Source: Bordetella parapertussis (GTDB taxonomy: Bacteria; Pseudomonadota; Gammaproteobacteria; Burkholderiales; Casimicrobiaceae). Taken from it: a stretch of DNA of 39,617 bases. Positions 8,332-18,191 of this stretch are shown piece by piece. Made by a program: the position numbers and the translations under genes. Positions within the stretch are counted from its first letter, which is position 1. Each line of letters starts with the position of its first letter. The notes under the pieces were generated by a model. The model worked only from the letters and a program-made list of their open reading frames with translations, was not told the origin of the DNA and did not search any database. The stretch spans positions 1-39,617 of the forward strand of contig CALQLA020000045.1 in NCBI GenBank assembly GCA_943331295.2. The letters are read 5' to 3'.

Positions 8332-10726
8332 GTCCCGTCGGCGTGGCAAGTCCGCGGCGTTGCGCGTCCTGCGCGGCCCCGCGCCGCGGCGGGTGCACGC
8401 GCTCTTCGCGCTGGCGTGCGCGCTGCTCGCCCTCCTGGTCGCGCCGCTCGCCAGCGCGTTCGAGCCCTTCGTCGTCCGCGACATCCGCGTCGAGGGCGTC
8501 CAGCGGACCGAGGCCGGCACCGTCTTCAGCTACCTGCCGATCAAGGTCGGCGACCGCATCGACGACCGGAAGGCCGGCGAGGCCGTCAAGGCGCTGTACG
8601 CCACCGGATTCTTCCGCGACGTGCGCCTCGAGGTCCAGGAAGGCGTGCTCATCGTGTCGGTGCAGGAGCGGCCCACGATCAGCCGCATCGACTTCATCGG
8701 CAACAAGGAGTTCGACACCGATACGCTGAAGAAGGCGCTGAAGGACATCGGCATCGCCGAGGCCCGGATCTTCGACCGCTCCGCGCTCGACCGCGCCGAG
8801 CAGGAAATGAAGCGCCAGTACATCACCCGCGGCAGGTACGCCGCGCAGGTCACCACCACGGTCACGCCGCAGGAGCGCAACCGCGTCGCCGTCAACTTCA
8901 CGATCGTCGAGGGCGACTCCGCCAAGATCGCGCGCATCAACATCATCGGCAACAAGGCGTTCAGCGAGAAGGATCTCCTCGACAGGATGACGCTCACGAC
9001 GCCGGGCTGGATGACCTGGTACACGAAGAACGACCAGTATTCGAAGCAGAAGCTGCAGGCGGACCTCGAGTCGCTGCGCAGCTTCTACCAGGATCGCGGC
9101 TACCTCGAGTTCAACGTCGAGTCGACGCAGGTGTCGATCACGCCGGACAAGGAAGACATCTACATCACCGTCAATCTCGTCGAAGGCGACCGCTACACGG
9201 TGTCCGACGTGCGGCTCGCCGGCGAGCTGGTCGTGCCGGAGGCCGAGCTCGGCGCGCTGATCCGCATCCGCCCCGGCGACGTGTATTCGCGGGCGCGGCT
9301 GCAGGCGACGACCAAGGACATCAGCGACCGGCTGGGCGCCGAAGGCTACGCCTTCGCCAACATCAACGCGGTGCCGGAGCTCAACCGCGACAAGCAGACG
9401 GCCGCGTTCACCTTCTACGTCGACTCCGGCCGCCGCGTGTACGTCCGCAAGATCAACATCAACGGCAACGTCAAGACCCGCGACGAGGTGATCCGCCGCG
9501 AAATGCGCCAGCTCGAGGCCGCCTGGTACGACGGGACCCGGATCGACCGGTCGAAGGTCCGGGTGCGCCGCCTCGGGTACTTCGAGGACGTCAACATCGA
9601 GACGCCCCCGGTCCAGGGCACCCCCGACCAGGCCGACGTCGAGGTCACCGTCGTCGAGAAGTCCACCGGCAGCCTGCTCGCCGGCCTCGGCTACTCCAGC
9701 GCGGACGGCGTGGTGCTGAACGCTTCCGTGTCGCAGCAGAACATCTTCGGCAGCGGCAATGCGCTGATCGCGTCGATCAACACGAGCCAGGTGAACCGGA
9801 CGATCTCGATCGCGTTCACCGAGCCCTACTGGACGGTGGACGGCATCTCGCGGACGCTCGAAATCTACCAGCGCAACATCGACACGGCCTCGCTGGACGT
9901 CACGTCCTATACCTCGTCGACCGTCGGCGCCGCGATCGGCTTCGGCATCCCGATCACCGAGTCGGACTCGATCAACGTCGGGTTCCGCGCCGAGCGCACG
10001 AGCATCGAGTTCCCGCCGGGCTACTGCGACCCGATCATTGGCATCGCGCCGCCGTACTACTGCCTGTTCGTCTATCAGGTCGGGTCGCCTTTCAACAGCT
10101 TCGTCGCCTCCGCCGGCTGGGCCCGTGACACCCGCGACGACATCATCTATCCTACCCGCGGACGCCTGCAGAGCCTGGGGGTCGAAGTCGGGCTTCCGTT
10201 CGGCGACGTCCCGTTCTACAAGGTGAATTACCTGCAGCAGTGGTTCACGCCCATCCCCTTCGTTCCCGATGCCACGCTGATGCTGCGCGCCGACGTCGGC
10301 TACGCCGACGGCTACCAGGGCAAGCCGCTGCCGTTCTTCCGCGCCTTCTACGCGGGTGGGGTGGGTTCGGTGCGCGGCTACCAGACGGCGTCGATCGGGC
10401 CGAAGGACATCAGCGGCAACGCCACGGGCGGCAAGCTCAAGGTCGTGGGCAACGCCGAGCTGTTCTACCCGATCATCCGCGGCGACAAGTCGGTGCGCGC
10501 GAGCGTCTTCTTCGACGCCGGCCAGATCAAGGGCATCCCGATCGAGAACAGCACGCTGTCGACCGGCATCGAGCCGGGATACCAGAACTTCCGGTACTCC
10601 GTGGGCGCGGGGCTTGCGTGGAACTCGCCGATCGGTCCGCTGAAGTTCAGCTACGGCTATCCGCTCAACGCCCAATCGCTGGACAAGATCCAGCGCTTCC
10701 AGTTCCAGGTCGGTTCGGTGTTCTAG
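8309..10726 (+). CDS. bamA: outer membrane protein assembly factor BamA (Omp85)
   Basis: BamA is the beta-barrel core of the BAM complex, which folds proteins into the outer membrane. A basic N-terminus and hydrophobic stretch ending near LAPLASA form a signal peptide. Five POTRA-type repeats follow, beginning FVVRDIRVEGVQRTEAGTVF, and then a C-terminal barrel with GGVGSVRGYQ, the Omp85 lid-loop RGY motif. The protein ends with a terminal Phe (FQFQVGSVF), a typical barrel signal. The ATG at 8309 overlaps rseP by 23 bases and has a weak ribosome-binding site. In-frame TTG at 8360 or GTG at 8393 would give a shorter signal peptide, so the start is uncertain. Confidence 0.97.
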   Translation: MTSPVCSESRRRGKSAALRVLRGPAPRRVHALFALACALLALLVAPLASAFEPFVVRDIRVEGVQRTEAGTVFSYLPIKVGDRIDDRKAGEAVKALYATGFFRDVRLEVQEGVLIVSVQERPTISRIDFIGNKEFDTDTLKKALKDIGIAEARIFDRSALDRAEQEMKRQYITRGRYAAQVTTTVTPQERNRVAVNFTIVEGDSAKIARINIIGNKAFSEKDLLDRMTLTTPGWMTWYTKNDQYSKQKLQADLESLRSFYQDRGYLEFNVESTQVSITPDKEDIYITVNLVEGDRYTVSDVRLAGELVVPEAELGALIRIRPGDVYSRARLQATTKDISDRLGAEGYAFANINAVPELNRDKQTAAFTFYVDSGRRVYVRKININGNVKTRDEVIRREMRQLEAAWYDGTRIDRSKVRVRRLGYFEDVNIETPPVQGTPDQADVEVTVVEKSTGSLLAGLGYSSADGVVLNASVSQQNIFGSGNALIASINTSQVNRTISIAFTEPYWTVDGISRTLEIYQRNIDTASLDVTSYTSSTVGAAIGFGIPITESDSINVGFRAERTSIEFPPGYCDPIIGIAPPYYCLFVYQVGSPFNSFVASAGWARDTRDDIIYPTRGRLQSLGVEVGLPFGDVPFYKVNYLQQWFTPIPFVPDATLMLRADVGYADGYQGKPLPFFRAFYAGGVGSVRGYQTASIGPKDISGNATGGKLKVVGNAELFYPIIRGDKSVRASVFFDAGQIKGIPIENSTLSTGIEPGYQNFRYSVGAGLAWNSPIGPLKFSYGYPLNAQSLDKIQRFQFQVGSVF

Positions 10727-10764
10727 GATTCGTCGGGGGCCGCCAAATGCACCAGGAGAATGAC

Positions 10765-11298
10765 GTGAATCGCAGCATGTTCCGGCCGGGCCGCGTCGTG
10801 ATCGCCGCCTGCGCGCTGCTGGCAATGGGTGTGGCTGCGGCCGCGGGCGCGGCGGAGGCCGCCGAGTACAAGGTCGGCTTCGTCAACACCGAGCGGCTGT
10901 TCCGCGAGGCGGCGCCGGCAAAGCGCGCGCAGGTCAAGCTCGAGAAGGAATTCGCCGCCCGCGACGCCGAGATCCAGAAGCTCAGCAAGCAGGTGCGCGA
11001 CCTGCAGGCGCAACTCGAGAAGGACGGTTCCACGCTGTCCGAGACCGACCGCCGCAACAAGGAACGCGACCTCGCCAACATGACGCGCGACCTGCAGCGC
11101 GGCCAGCGCGAGTTCCGCGAGGATCTCAACCTGCGCCGCAACGAGGAACTCGCCAGCGTGCAGGAACGGGCCAACAAGGTGATCCAGCAGATGGCCGAGG
11201 CCGAGAAGTTCGACCTCATCCTGCAGGATCCGGTGGTCTACGCGAGCCAACGCATCGACATCACCGAGAAGGTGATCAAGGCGCTCGCCGACAAGTAG
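10765..11298 (+). CDS. skp: periplasmic chaperone Skp/OmpH
   Basis: Skp is a trimeric periplasmic chaperone that holds unfolded outer-membrane proteins on their way to BamA, encoded just upstream. The product has a signal peptide ending around GAAEAAE, then [20 protein letters not shown], the OmpH family N-terminal strand. A long charged helical region (about residues 55-135) corresponds to the tentacle coiled coils. The GTG at 10765 is chosen because AGGAG (10754-10758) sits six bases ahead; an in-frame ATG at 10747 lacks one. The predicted length is 177 residues including the signal. Confidence 0.94.
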   Translation: MNRSMFRPGRVVIAACALLAMGVAAAAGAAEAAEYKVGFVNTERLFREAAPAKRAQVKLEKEFAARDAEIQKLSKQVRDLQAQLEKDGSTLSETDRRNKERDLANMTRDLQRGQREFREDLNLRRNEELASVQERANKVIQQMAEAEKFDLILQDPVVYASQRIDITEKVIKALADK

Positions 11299-11327
11299 CG
11301 TCGGCGCCCGGCTCGCTCCAGCGCGCG

Positions 11328-12416
11328 ATGGCGCCTTCAGAATCCGCTGCCGGCAACGCCGGCATGACACTCGCCGAACTCGCGCGCAGCACCGGCGCCG
11401 CGGTCGAGGGCGACGGCGGCGCGCGGGTCACCCACGTCGCCGCGCTCGATGCTGCCGGACCCGGCGCCATCGCCTTCCTCACCGACGCCCGCTACCGTCC
11501 GCTGCTCGCGACGACGCTCGCGACGGCCGTCATCGTTTCGCCGGCCATGGCGGGCGAAACGACCCGGCCGCGGCTCGTGCATCGCAACCCCTACGCCACC
11601 TACGCCCGCGTGGCGACACTGCTGCACCCGGCACCGGCGGCGATCCCGGGCGTCCACGCCACGGCGGTCGTCGCGCCCGACGCGCGGATTGCCGCGACCG
11701 CGACGGTTGGCGCGAATGCGGTGGTCGACGCCGGCGCCGTGGTGGGCGAGCGCGCACGCATCGGCGCCGGCTGCTTCGTCGGCGCGGGCACGACGCTCGG
11801 CGACGACGCGCTGCTGCATCCCCGCGTCACGGTCTACCACGGCTGCGTCATCGGCCCGCGCGTGGTCATCCACAGCGGTGCCGTCATCGGCGCCGACGGC
11901 TTCGGCATGGCCGAGGACGCCGGCACCTGGATCAAGATCCCGCAGATCGGCGGGGTGGTGATAGGCTCGGATGTGGAGGTCGGCGCCAACACGACGATCG
12001 ACCGGGGCGCGATCGGCGACACGGTCATCGAGGACGACGTCAAGATCGACAACCAGATCCAGATCGGCCACAACTGCCGCATCGGCCGCCACACGGCGAT
12101 CGCCGGCTGCGTCGGCATCGCCGGCAGCACCCGCATCGGCCGCAACTGCAAGATCGCCGGCGCGGCGATGATCTCGGGCCACCTCGATATTCCCGACGGC
12201 ACCGTCGTCGGCGCGGCGACGGTGATCCTGTCGTCGATCGAGAAGCCCGGGGTCTACACCGGCGCCTTTCCCGTGACGGCGCACACGACGTGGAAGCGCA
12301 TCGCCGTCGAGTTGCGCAATCTCGGCGACCTTGCGCGCCGCGTGCGCGCCGTCGAACGCAGGATCGACCCGCACGCCGCGCGCACCGACGCCGGCGGCAG
12401 CGGCAAGGAGGAATGA
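11328..12416 (+). CDS. lpxD: UDP-3-O-(3-hydroxyacyl)glucosamine N-acyltransferase
   Basis: LpxD adds the second 3-hydroxyacyl chain to UDP-glucosamine in lipid A synthesis, using acyl-ACP. The N-terminal uridine-binding domain includes MTLAELA and the block [21 protein letters not shown] left-handed beta-helix of hexapeptide repeats follows, with [20 protein letters not shown] and the catalytic-His segment [10 protein letters not shown] near residue 247. The ATG at 11328 is used, but MTLAELA at 11364 is an equally possible start because neither has a clear ribosome-binding site. The stop lies beside fabZ, whose ribosome-binding site is within the lpxD end. Confidence 0.96.
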   Translation: MAPSESAAGNAGMTLAELARSTGAAVEGDGGARVTHVAALDAAGPGAIAFLTDARYRPLLATTLATAVIVSPAMAGETTRPRLVHRNPYATYARVATLLHPAPAAIPGVHATAVVAPDARIAATATVGANAVVDAGAVVGERARIGAGCFVGAGTTLGDDALLHPRVTVYHGCVIGPRVVIHSGAVIGADGFGMAEDAGTWIKIPQIGGVVIGSDVEVGANTTIDRGAIGDTVIEDDVKIDNQIQIGHNCRIGRHTAIAGCVGIAGSTRIGRNCKIAGAAMISGHLDIPDGTVVGAATVILSSIEKPGVYTGAFPVTAHTTWKRIAVELRNLGDLARRVRAVERRIDPHAARTDAGGSGKEE

Positions 12417-12892
12417 TGACGACACCCGACAACGGCGCGCTGGACATCCACGGCATCATGGGCTACCTGCCGCACCGGTACCCGTTCCTGCTGCTCGACC
12501 GCGTGCTGTTCTGCGAGCCCGGCAAGTCGATCCGCGCGCAGAAGAACGTCACGATCAACGAGCCGTTCTTCGCCGGCCACTTCCCCGGCCTGCCGGTGAT
12601 GCCGGGTGTGCTGGTGATCGAGGCCCTCGCGCAGGCGGCAGCGATCCTCGCCTACCGCACCACGGGCATGCGCGCCGACGAAGGGGCGCTGTTCCTGTTC
12701 GCCGGCATCGACGACGCGCGCTTCCGGCGGCAGGTGATGCCCGGCGACCAGCTGACGCTCGACGTCGAGGTGCTGCGCATCGCGCGCGGCGTGGGCAAGT
12801 TCAAGGCGCGGGCGACCATCGACGGCGACCTCGCGGCGGAAGCGGGGCTGATGGCGGCGTTGCGCAACACGGCGCCGCCGGCCGCCGGCTAG
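12416..12892 (+). CDS. fabZ: 3-hydroxyacyl-ACP dehydratase FabZ
   Basis: FabZ dehydrates 3-hydroxyacyl-ACP in fatty acid elongation, competing with LpxA/LpxD for the same substrates. The hotdog-fold product shows [13 protein letters not shown] and then [20 protein letters not shown] with IEALAQ, placing the catalytic His at 55 and Glu at 69. Two adjacent ATGs exist (12413 and 12416); AAGGAGG at 12405-12411 is better spaced for the second. The predicted length is 158 residues. It sits in the conserved lpxD-fabZ-lpxA-lpxB order. Confidence 0.96.
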   Translation: MTTPDNGALDIHGIMGYLPHRYPFLLLDRVLFCEPGKSIRAQKNVTINEPFFAGHFPGLPVMPGVLVIEALAQAAAILAYRTTGMRADEGALFLFAGIDDARFRRQVMPGDQLTLDVEVLRIARGVGKFKARATIDGDLAAEAGLMAALRNTAPPAAG

Positions 12893-12897
12893 CCCGC

Positions 12898-13674
12898 ATG
12901 CCGCGCATCCATCCCACCGCGGTGGTCGACGCCGGCGCTCAGGTCGGCGCCGACGTGGACATCGGGCCGTATTCGATCGTCGGCCCGCACGTGACGATCG
13001 GCGCCGGGACGGTTGTCGGACCCCACGTCGTCGTCACCGGGCGCACGACGCTCGGCGAGCGCAACCACATCTTCCAGTTCTGCTCGATCGGCGAGATTCC
13101 GCAAGACAGGAAGTACGGCGGCGAGCCGACCACCACGACCATCGGCGACGACAACACTTTCCGCGAGTTCACGTCGATCCACGCCGGCACCGCGCAGGCC
13201 CGCGGCGACACCGCGATCGGCAACGGCAACCTGTTCCTCGCCTACACGCACATCGCGCACGACTGCGTCGTCGGCAGCTTCACCACGTTCTCGAACAACG
13301 CGCAGATCGCGGGTCATGTCCGCATCGACGACTGGGTGGTGATGGGCGCGTTCTCCGGCGTCCACCAGTTCTGCCGCGTCGGCGCGCACGCGATGGTGGC
13401 CGCGGGCTCGATCGTGCTGCAGGACGTGCCTCCATTCGTGACCGCCGCGGGGTATCCGGCCAAGCCGGCCGGCACCAACAACGAGGGCTTGCGCCGGCGC
13501 GGCTTTTCCGCGGCGGACATCGCCGCGGTGCGGCGCGCGTACAAGACGCTCTACCGCGAAGGGCTCACGCTGGATGCGGCGCGCGCGGCGCTGGGGCCGG
13601 CGGCCGAGGCGACCCCGGCGCTCCTCCCGCTCGTCGCGTTCCTCGGCGAATCCGGCCGCGGCCTCATCCGCTGA
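12898..13674 (+). CDS. lpxA: acyl-ACP--UDP-N-acetylglucosamine O-acyltransferase
   Basis: LpxA catalyses the first step of lipid A synthesis, moving a 3-hydroxyacyl chain to the 3-OH of UDP-GlcNAc. The left-handed beta-helix hexapeptides begin [38 protein letters not shown] and [13 protein letters not shown] are family hallmarks, with the probable catalytic His at 121. The predicted length is 258 residues. The ATG at 12898 lies five bases after the fabZ stop. No shift in reading frame or missing motif is seen. Confidence 0.97.
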   Translation: MPRIHPTAVVDAGAQVGADVDIGPYSIVGPHVTIGAGTVVGPHVVVTGRTTLGERNHIFQFCSIGEIPQDRKYGGEPTTTTIGDDNTFREFTSIHAGTAQARGDTAIGNGNLFLAYTHIAHDCVVGSFTTFSNNAQIAGHVRIDDWVVMGAFSGVHQFCRVGAHAMVAAGSIVLQDVPPFVTAAGYPAKPAGTNNEGLRRRGFSAADIAAVRRAYKTLYREGLTLDAARAALGPAAEATPALLPLVAFLGESGRGLIR

Positions 13675-13688
13675 CCCTTCACGCTGCG

Positions 13689-14870
13689 ATGCGCGACGCC
13701 GTCCCGGCCCCCCGTCCCGTCACCGTCGGCATCGTCGCGGGGGAGGCCTCCGGCGACGCGCTGGCCGCCACGCTTATCCGCGCCGTGCGCGCGCGGATGC
13801 CGGGCGTGCGCTTCGTCGGCATCGCGGGCCCGAAGATGCAGGCCGCCGGCTGCGAGGCCTGGTACCCGCTGGAAAAGCTCGCCGTGCGCGGCCTGGTCGA
13901 AGTCGTCGCCCACCTGCCCGAACTCTTCCGAATCCGCGGCGCGCTGGCCGATCGCCTGCTCGCCGAGCGGGTGCCCGTATTCGTCGGCGTCGACGCGCCG
14001 GATTTCAACCTCGGGTTGGAGCGCCGGCTGAAGGGCCGCGGCGTGCGGACCATCCATTTCGTCAGCCCGTCGGTGTGGGCGTGGCGGCGCGAGCGCGTGG
14101 CGAAGATCGGCCGCAGCGTCGACCGGATGCTGGCGCTGTTTCCGTTCGAGCCCGCGATCTACGAGGCGGCGGGCGTGCCGGTCACGTTCGTCGGCCACCC
14201 GCTGGCGCAGACCGCGGCGGAGCACGGCACGCGGCGCGAAGTGCGCGGCCGCCTCCAGCTGGGCAGCACGGAGCCCGTGTTCGCGCTGCTTCCCGGCAGC
14301 CGCAACTCCGAGCTCGAGATGCACGACGATCTCGTGCTGCGGACCGCCGCCGCGATCCACGAGGCGCGGCCCGACGCGCGCTTCCTGGTGCCGCTCGCCA
14401 CGCGCCCGACGCGCGACCGCTTCGAGGCCGCGCTGTACCGGCTGGGACTGGACAAGCTGCCGCTGACGCTGCTCTATGGCCATGCCGGCGACGCGATGAA
14501 GGCGGCCGACGTGGCGCTGGTGGCATCGGGCACCGCGACGCTCGAAGCGGCGCTCGCGCGCTGCCCCCACGTGATCTTCTACCGCGTGACGCCGCTCACC
14601 TACCGGATCGTGCGGGCCAAGCTGCTGCTGCCCTGGGTGGGACTGCCCAACGTCATCGCCGGCCGCTTCGTCGTGCCGGAGTTGCTGCAGGACGACGCCA
14701 CCCCCGAGAACCTCGCGCAGGCGGCGCTCAATCTCTACGACGACACCGTCACCCGGCGCCGGCTCGAGGCCCTGTTCGCCGGCTTCGCCGCCACGCTGCT
14801 GGCGGATACCGGCGGGCTTGCCGCCGCCGCCGTCGCCGACGAGCTCCGCACCGCCGGCGTCCGATGCTGA
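13689..14870 (+). CDS. lpxB: lipid-A-disaccharide synthase
   Basis: LpxB is a GT19 glycosyltransferase that joins UDP-diacylglucosamine and lipid X into the lipid A disaccharide at the inner membrane. The 393-residue product shows [20 protein letters not shown] at the start, [35 protein letters not shown] and [20 protein letters not shown], all conserved LpxB blocks. The C-terminus overlaps the start of rnhB by seven bases, so the two genes are probably translationally coupled. Confidence 0.97.
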   Translation: MRDAVPAPRPVTVGIVAGEASGDALAATLIRAVRARMPGVRFVGIAGPKMQAAGCEAWYPLEKLAVRGLVEVVAHLPELFRIRGALADRLLAERVPVFVGVDAPDFNLGLERRLKGRGVRTIHFVSPSVWAWRRERVAKIGRSVDRMLALFPFEPAIYEAAGVPVTFVGHPLAQTAAEHGTRREVRGRLQLGSTEPVFALLPGSRNSELEMHDDLVLRTAAAIHEARPDARFLVPLATRPTRDRFEAALYRLGLDKLPLTLLYGHAGDAMKAADVALVASGTATLEAALARCPHVIFYRVTPLTYRIVRAKLLLPWVGLPNVIAGRFVVPELLQDDATPENLAQAALNLYDDTVTRRRLEALFAGFAATLLADTGGLAAAAVADELRTAGVRC

Positions 14871-15436
14871 TCGCCGGCGTCGACGAGGCGGGCCGCGGGC
14901 CGCTCGCCGGCCCCGTCGTCGCCGCCGCGGTGATCCTCGACGCCGCGCGACCCATCCCCGGCCTGCGCGACTCGAAGCTCCTCACCGCCGCGGCGCGCGA
15001 GCGCCTCGCCGCCGTGATCCGCGAGCGTGCGCTCGCGTGGTCGATCGCGGCGAGCGACGTCGACGAGATCGACGCGATCAACATCCTGCAGGCGACGCTC
15101 CGCGCGATGCAGCGCGCGGTCGCCGGCCTCTCGCCCGCGCCGGTCGAAGTGCTGGTCGACGGCAACCAGTGCCCGCGGTTCGACTGCGCGGCGCGGGCAA
15201 TCGTCAAGGGCGACCGCGACGTCGCGGCCATATCCGCCGCATCGATACTGGCCAAGACGTTCCGCGACGCGCAGCTCACCGCGCTCGACGCGACGTATCC
15301 GGGCTACGGCTTTGCGCGGCACAAGGGATATGGCACGCCGGAGCATCTGGCCGCGCTGGCCCGCCTCGGGCCGTGCCGCGTTCATCGCCGCAGCTTCGCG
15401 CCCGTCGCCCGGCTGGCGCTCACGCTCCGGGGTTAG
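14864..15436 (+). CDS. rnhB: ribonuclease HII
   Basis: RNase HII removes ribonucleotides from RNA-DNA hybrids and misincorporated ribonucleotides in DNA. The 190-residue product opens [20 protein letters not shown]. The DEDD catalytic set is visible as Asp7, Glu8, Asp99 (in VEVLVDGNQ) and Asp117 (in [18 protein letters not shown]). The overlap with lpxB is the common proteobacterial arrangement. It is the last gene of the housekeeping run; a different kind of gene content begins after it. Confidence 0.97.
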   Translation: MLIAGVDEAGRGPLAGPVVAAAVILDAARPIPGLRDSKLLTAAARERLAAVIRERALAWSIAASDVDEIDAINILQATLRAMQRAVAGLSPAPVEVLVDGNQCPRFDCAARAIVKGDRDVAAISAASILAKTFRDAQLTALDATYPGYGFARHKGYGTPEHLAALARLGPCRVHRRSFAPVARLALTLRG

Positions 15437-15463
15437 GCGGGGCGGCGTCGGGGCTGGCGGCGG

Positions 15464-15590
15464 TGCTATAGTTGCGCCGGCAGCAAAGCGGCTATCGAAG
15501 GCGGACGCGACCCCGGGTCCCGGTCGCCCGGTCCGGCCGGACCACAGCGCGCGCATCGCGCCATTTCCAGTCGTCAGCGAGGAGCATTCG
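15464..15590 (+). promoter_or_regulatory. promoter and palindromic leader of the sulfolactate-type cluster
   Basis: An extended -10, TG (15464-15465) and TATAGT (15467-15472), faces the cluster; no -35 box is clear. Downstream lie a hairpin with arms GCGACC/GGTCGC (15507-15512 and 15522-15527) and a perfect 14-base palindrome GGTCCGGCCGGACC (15530-15543). A strong GAGGAG (15579-15584) precedes the first gene. The palindromes could be operators or leader structures; which is not decidable from sequence. No regulator gene is adjacent. Confidence 0.5.
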
Positions 15591-15872
15591 ATGATTCATT
15601 GCGTTTTGCACGACCCGAACGATTCCGTCGCGGTCGTCGTGGTCGAGGGCGTCACGGCGGGCATGACGCTCACCGGGCTGATCCTCGACGAGGACCGCAC
15701 CATCACGCTGCCCTGCGTGCAGGACATCCCGCTCGGGCACAAGGTCGCGCTGAAGGCCATGGCGGCCGGCGACACCGTGATCAAGTACGGGATCGACATC
15801 GGCAAGGTGGTCGCGCCGATCGCCTGCGGAGCGCACGCGCACGTGCACAACATCAAGACCAAACGGTGGTGA
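15591..15872 (+). CDS. suyA: SAF-domain small subunit of UxaA-type lyase, probable (R)-sulfolactate sulfo-lyase subunit SuyA
   Basis: The 93-residue product is a stand-alone SAF domain, equivalent to the N-terminal part of altronate/galactarate dehydratases. It contains [20 protein letters not shown] and [20 protein letters not shown], the conserved UxaA N-terminal blocks. In SuyAB, the enzyme that cleaves (R)-sulfolactate to pyruvate and sulfite, the lyase is split into a small and a large subunit like this. The next gene encodes the large partner. Assignment to sulfolactate rather than a sugar acid rests on the SlcC- and ComC-like dehydrogenases downstream. GAGGAG precedes the ATG by six bases. 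Confidence 0.72.
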   Translation: MIHCVLHDPNDSVAVVVVEGVTAGMTLTGLILDEDRTITLPCVQDIPLGHKVALKAMAAGDTVIKYGIDIGKVVAPIACGAHAHVHNIKTKRW

Positions 15873-15874
15873 AA

Positions 15875-17035
15875 ATGCAGAAGACTTTCTGGGGCTACCG
15901 GCGCGAGAACGGTCGTGTCGGCGTCCGCAACCATGTGATCATCCTGCCGGTCGACGACCTGTCGAACGCCGCCTGCGAGGCTGTCGCCCATAACATCAAG
16001 GGCGTCATGGCGATCCCGCATCCGTACGGCCGGCTGCAGTTCGGCGCCGATCTCGACCTCCATTTCCGCACGCTGATCGGCACCGGGGCGAACCCCAACG
16101 TCGCGGCCGTCGTCGTGATCGGCATCGAGGACCAGTGGACGAAGAAGATCGTCGACGCGATCGCCGCGACCGGCAAGCCGGTGGCCGGCTTCGGCATCGA
16201 GCTGCACGGCGACCACGACACCATCATGCGGGCGTCGAAGAAGGCGCGCGAGTTCGTCCAGTGGGCGAGCGAGAAGCAGCGCGTCGAGTGCGACCTCTCG
16301 GAGCTCTGGGTGTCGACCAAGTGCGGCGAGTCGGACACCACTTCGGGCTGCGGCGCGAACCCCACGGTCGGCGACGCCTTCGACAAGCTCTACGCGGCGG
16401 GCTGCACGCTCGTCTTCGGCGAGACCACTGAGCTTACAGGCGGCGAGCAGATCGTCGCCGCGCGCTGCCGCAACGACCGCGTGCGCGCCGACTTCATGGC
16501 GATGTTCGACCGCTACCAGGAGGTCGTGAACCGGCACAAGACGTCGGACCTGTCTGACTCGCAGCCGACCAAGGGCAACATCGCCGGCGGCCTGACCACG
16601 ATCGAGGAGAAGGCGCTCGGCAACATCCAGAAGATCGGGCGCAAGTGCATCGTCGACGGCGTGCTCGACAAGGCGGAGGCCCCCACCGGCCCCGGGCTGT
16701 GGTTCATGGATTCGTCGTCGGCCGCGGCGGAGATGGTGACGCTGTGCGCCGCTTCGGGTTACGTCGTGCATTTCTTCCCGACGGGGCAGGGCAACGTGAT
16801 CGGCAACCCGATCCTGCCGGTGATCAAGATCTGCGCCAACCCGCGCACCGTGCGCACGATGAGCGAGCACGTCGACGTCGACACCACGGGACTGCTGCAG
16901 CGCGAGATCACGATGGACCAGGCCGGCGACAAGCTGATCGACATGATGTTCCGCACGGTGAACGGGCGGCTGACCGCCGCCGAGGCGCTGGGCCATCGCG
17001 AGTTCGTGCTGACGCGGCTGTACGAGAGCGCGTAG
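15875..17035 (+). CDS. suyB: UxaA-family large subunit, probable (R)-sulfolactate sulfo-lyase subunit SuyB
   Basis: The 386-residue product matches the C-terminal catalytic part of the altronate/galactarate dehydratase family. It carries [20 protein letters not shown] (residues 147-166, Cys150 and Cys159), the family's CGGSDxxSGxxANP motif, and [13 protein letters not shown] near 181-193. SuyB is expected to bind a metal and act with SuyA in the cytoplasm. The ATG at 15875 is used; a GTG at 15869 overlapping the suyA stop is possible. Its alternative identity is a split dehydratase for a sugar acid. The two downstream dehydrogenase types favour sulfolactate. Confidence 0.72.
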   Translation: MQKTFWGYRRENGRVGVRNHVIILPVDDLSNAACEAVAHNIKGVMAIPHPYGRLQFGADLDLHFRTLIGTGANPNVAAVVVIGIEDQWTKKIVDAIAATGKPVAGFGIELHGDHDTIMRASKKAREFVQWASEKQRVECDLSELWVSTKCGESDTTSGCGANPTVGDAFDKLYAAGCTLVFGETTELTGGEQIVAARCRNDRVRADFMAMFDRYQEVVNRHKTSDLSDSQPTKGNIAGGLTTIEEKALGNIQKIGRKCIVDGVLDKAEAPTGPGLWFMDSSSAAAEMVTLCAASGYVVHFFPTGQGNVIGNPILPVIKICANPRTVRTMSEHVDVDTTGLLQREITMDQAGDKLIDMMFRTVNGRLTAAEALGHREFVLTRLYESA

Positions 17036-17059
17036 GCGCGACCGTCGAACTGTATGGCA

Positions 17060-17148
17060 CGTAGCCCGGGTGGAGCGCGAGCGAAACCCGGGTGGAGCGT
17101 TGGACGAAGCGCGGCCCCGGGTTTCGCGTTCGCTCAACCCGGGCTACG
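17060..17148. repeat. 89-bp REP-like inverted repeat, long copy
   Basis: Outer arms CGTAGCCCGGGT (17060-17071) and ACCCGGGCTACG (17137-17148) are perfect complements. Inner parts continue the pairing almost without break (GAAACCCGGG opposite CCCGGGTTTC), giving arms of about 33 bases around a loop of about 23. A shorter relative is at 34523-34560. The structure would form a strong hairpin in RNA and sits between suyB and the binding-protein gene. It may be a scattered REP/MITE-type element; no transposase is nearby. Confidence 0.75.
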
Positions 17149-17173
17149 CAACCGCGTTGGTGGAGGAATCGAC

Positions 17174-18187
17174 ATGCTGCAACGATCGCTGAAACTTGCC
17201 CTGGCGGCCGCGCTGGCCGTGACCGCACTCGGCGCCGGCAGCGTCGCCCGCGCCGAGATGGCCGAGATCAACGTCGCCCAGCAGTACGGGATCAGCTACC
17301 TGCCGCTGATGATCATGGAGGAGCAGAAGCTGATCGAGAAGCACGCGAAGGCAGCCGGCGTCGACGTCAAGGTCGGCTGGGCTAAGTTCGCCGGCGGCAA
17401 CGTGATGAACGACGCGCTGCTGTCGAACAGCCTGCAGTTCGCGTCCGGCGGCGTCGGCCCCTTCGTCACGCTGTGGGCGCGCACGCGCGGCAACCTCGAC
17501 GTGAAGGCGGTGGCGGCGATCAACTCGATGCCGATCTACCTCAACACCCGCAATCCGGCGGTGAAGACCATCAAGGACTTCACCGACAAGGACAAGATCG
17601 CGCTGCCGGCGGTCAAGGTGTCGATCCAGGCCGTCACGCTGCAGATGGCGGCCGAGAAAGCCTTCGGTGAAGGGCAGCAGAACCGGCTCGACGCGCTGAC
17701 CGTGTCGATGGCGCACCCGGATGCGCAGGCGGCGCTGCTGTCGAACGCGAGCGAGGTCACCGCGCACTTCTCGTCGCCGCCGTTCCAGTACCAGCAGCTG
17801 CAGAAGCCGGGCATCCGCACGGTGCTGAACTCGTACGAGGTGCTGGGCGGCCCGGCGACGTTCAACGTCGTGTGGACGACGTCGAAGTTCCGCAACGACA
17901 ACCCGAAGCTCTACGACGCGTTCGCGAAGGCGCTGGACGAGGCGACCGCGATCATCAACCGGGACAGGAAGGCGGCGGCCGAGACCTACCTGCGGCTGTC
18001 GAAGGACAAGGACACGGTCGCCGACATCCTCGCGATGCTGAACGACCCGAACATCGTCTACACGACCACGCCGCAGAACGTGATGAAGTACGTCACCTTC
18101 ATGCTCAAGATCGGTTCGATCAAGGCGAAGCCGGAATCGTGGAAGGACCTGTTCTTCCCGAACGTCCATCAACTTCCCGGCGGCTGA
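17174..18187 (+). CDS. TauA/SsuA-like ABC transporter substrate-binding protein
   Basis: This is a 337-residue exported periplasmic binding protein. The first 27 residues form a signal peptide ending at VARA. The mature part contains INVAQQYGISYLPLMIMEEQ, NDALLSNSLQFASGGVGPFV and a type-II binding-protein layout of the NMT1/TauA/SsuA group, which bind sulfonates, nitrate or aromatic acids. GGAGGAA (17162-17168) precedes the ATG. Its position just after suyAB suggests it captures the sulfonate substrate. The matching permease lies two genes down, but no ATPase of this family is in the window. The ligand cannot be read from sequence. Confidence 0.85.
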   Translation: MLQRSLKLALAAALAVTALGAGSVARAEMAEINVAQQYGISYLPLMIMEEQKLIEKHAKAAGVDVKVGWAKFAGGNVMNDALLSNSLQFASGGVGPFVTLWARTRGNLDVKAVAAINSMPIYLNTRNPAVKTIKDFTDKDKIALPAVKVSIQAVTLQMAAEKAFGEGQQNRLDALTVSMAHPDAQAALLSNASEVTAHFSSPPFQYQQLQKPGIRTVLNSYEVLGGPATFNVVWTTSKFRNDNPKLYDAFAKALDEATAIINRDRKAAAETYLRLSKDKDTVADILAMLNDPNIVYTTTPQNVMKYVTFMLKIGSIKAKPESWKDLFFPNVHQLPGG

Positions 18188-18191
18188 GGCG

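Noticed and set aside
8306..10825. 839-codon open frame antisense to bamA
   Set aside because: Mirror of bamA in a GC-rich genome; rich in Arg, Asp and Val with no domain.
15591..17035. Altronate dehydratase (sugar acid) assignment for the split lyase
   Set aside because: Not excluded, but no uronate isomerase, oxidoreductase or KDG-pathway gene is nearby, while SlcC- and ComC-like genes are.
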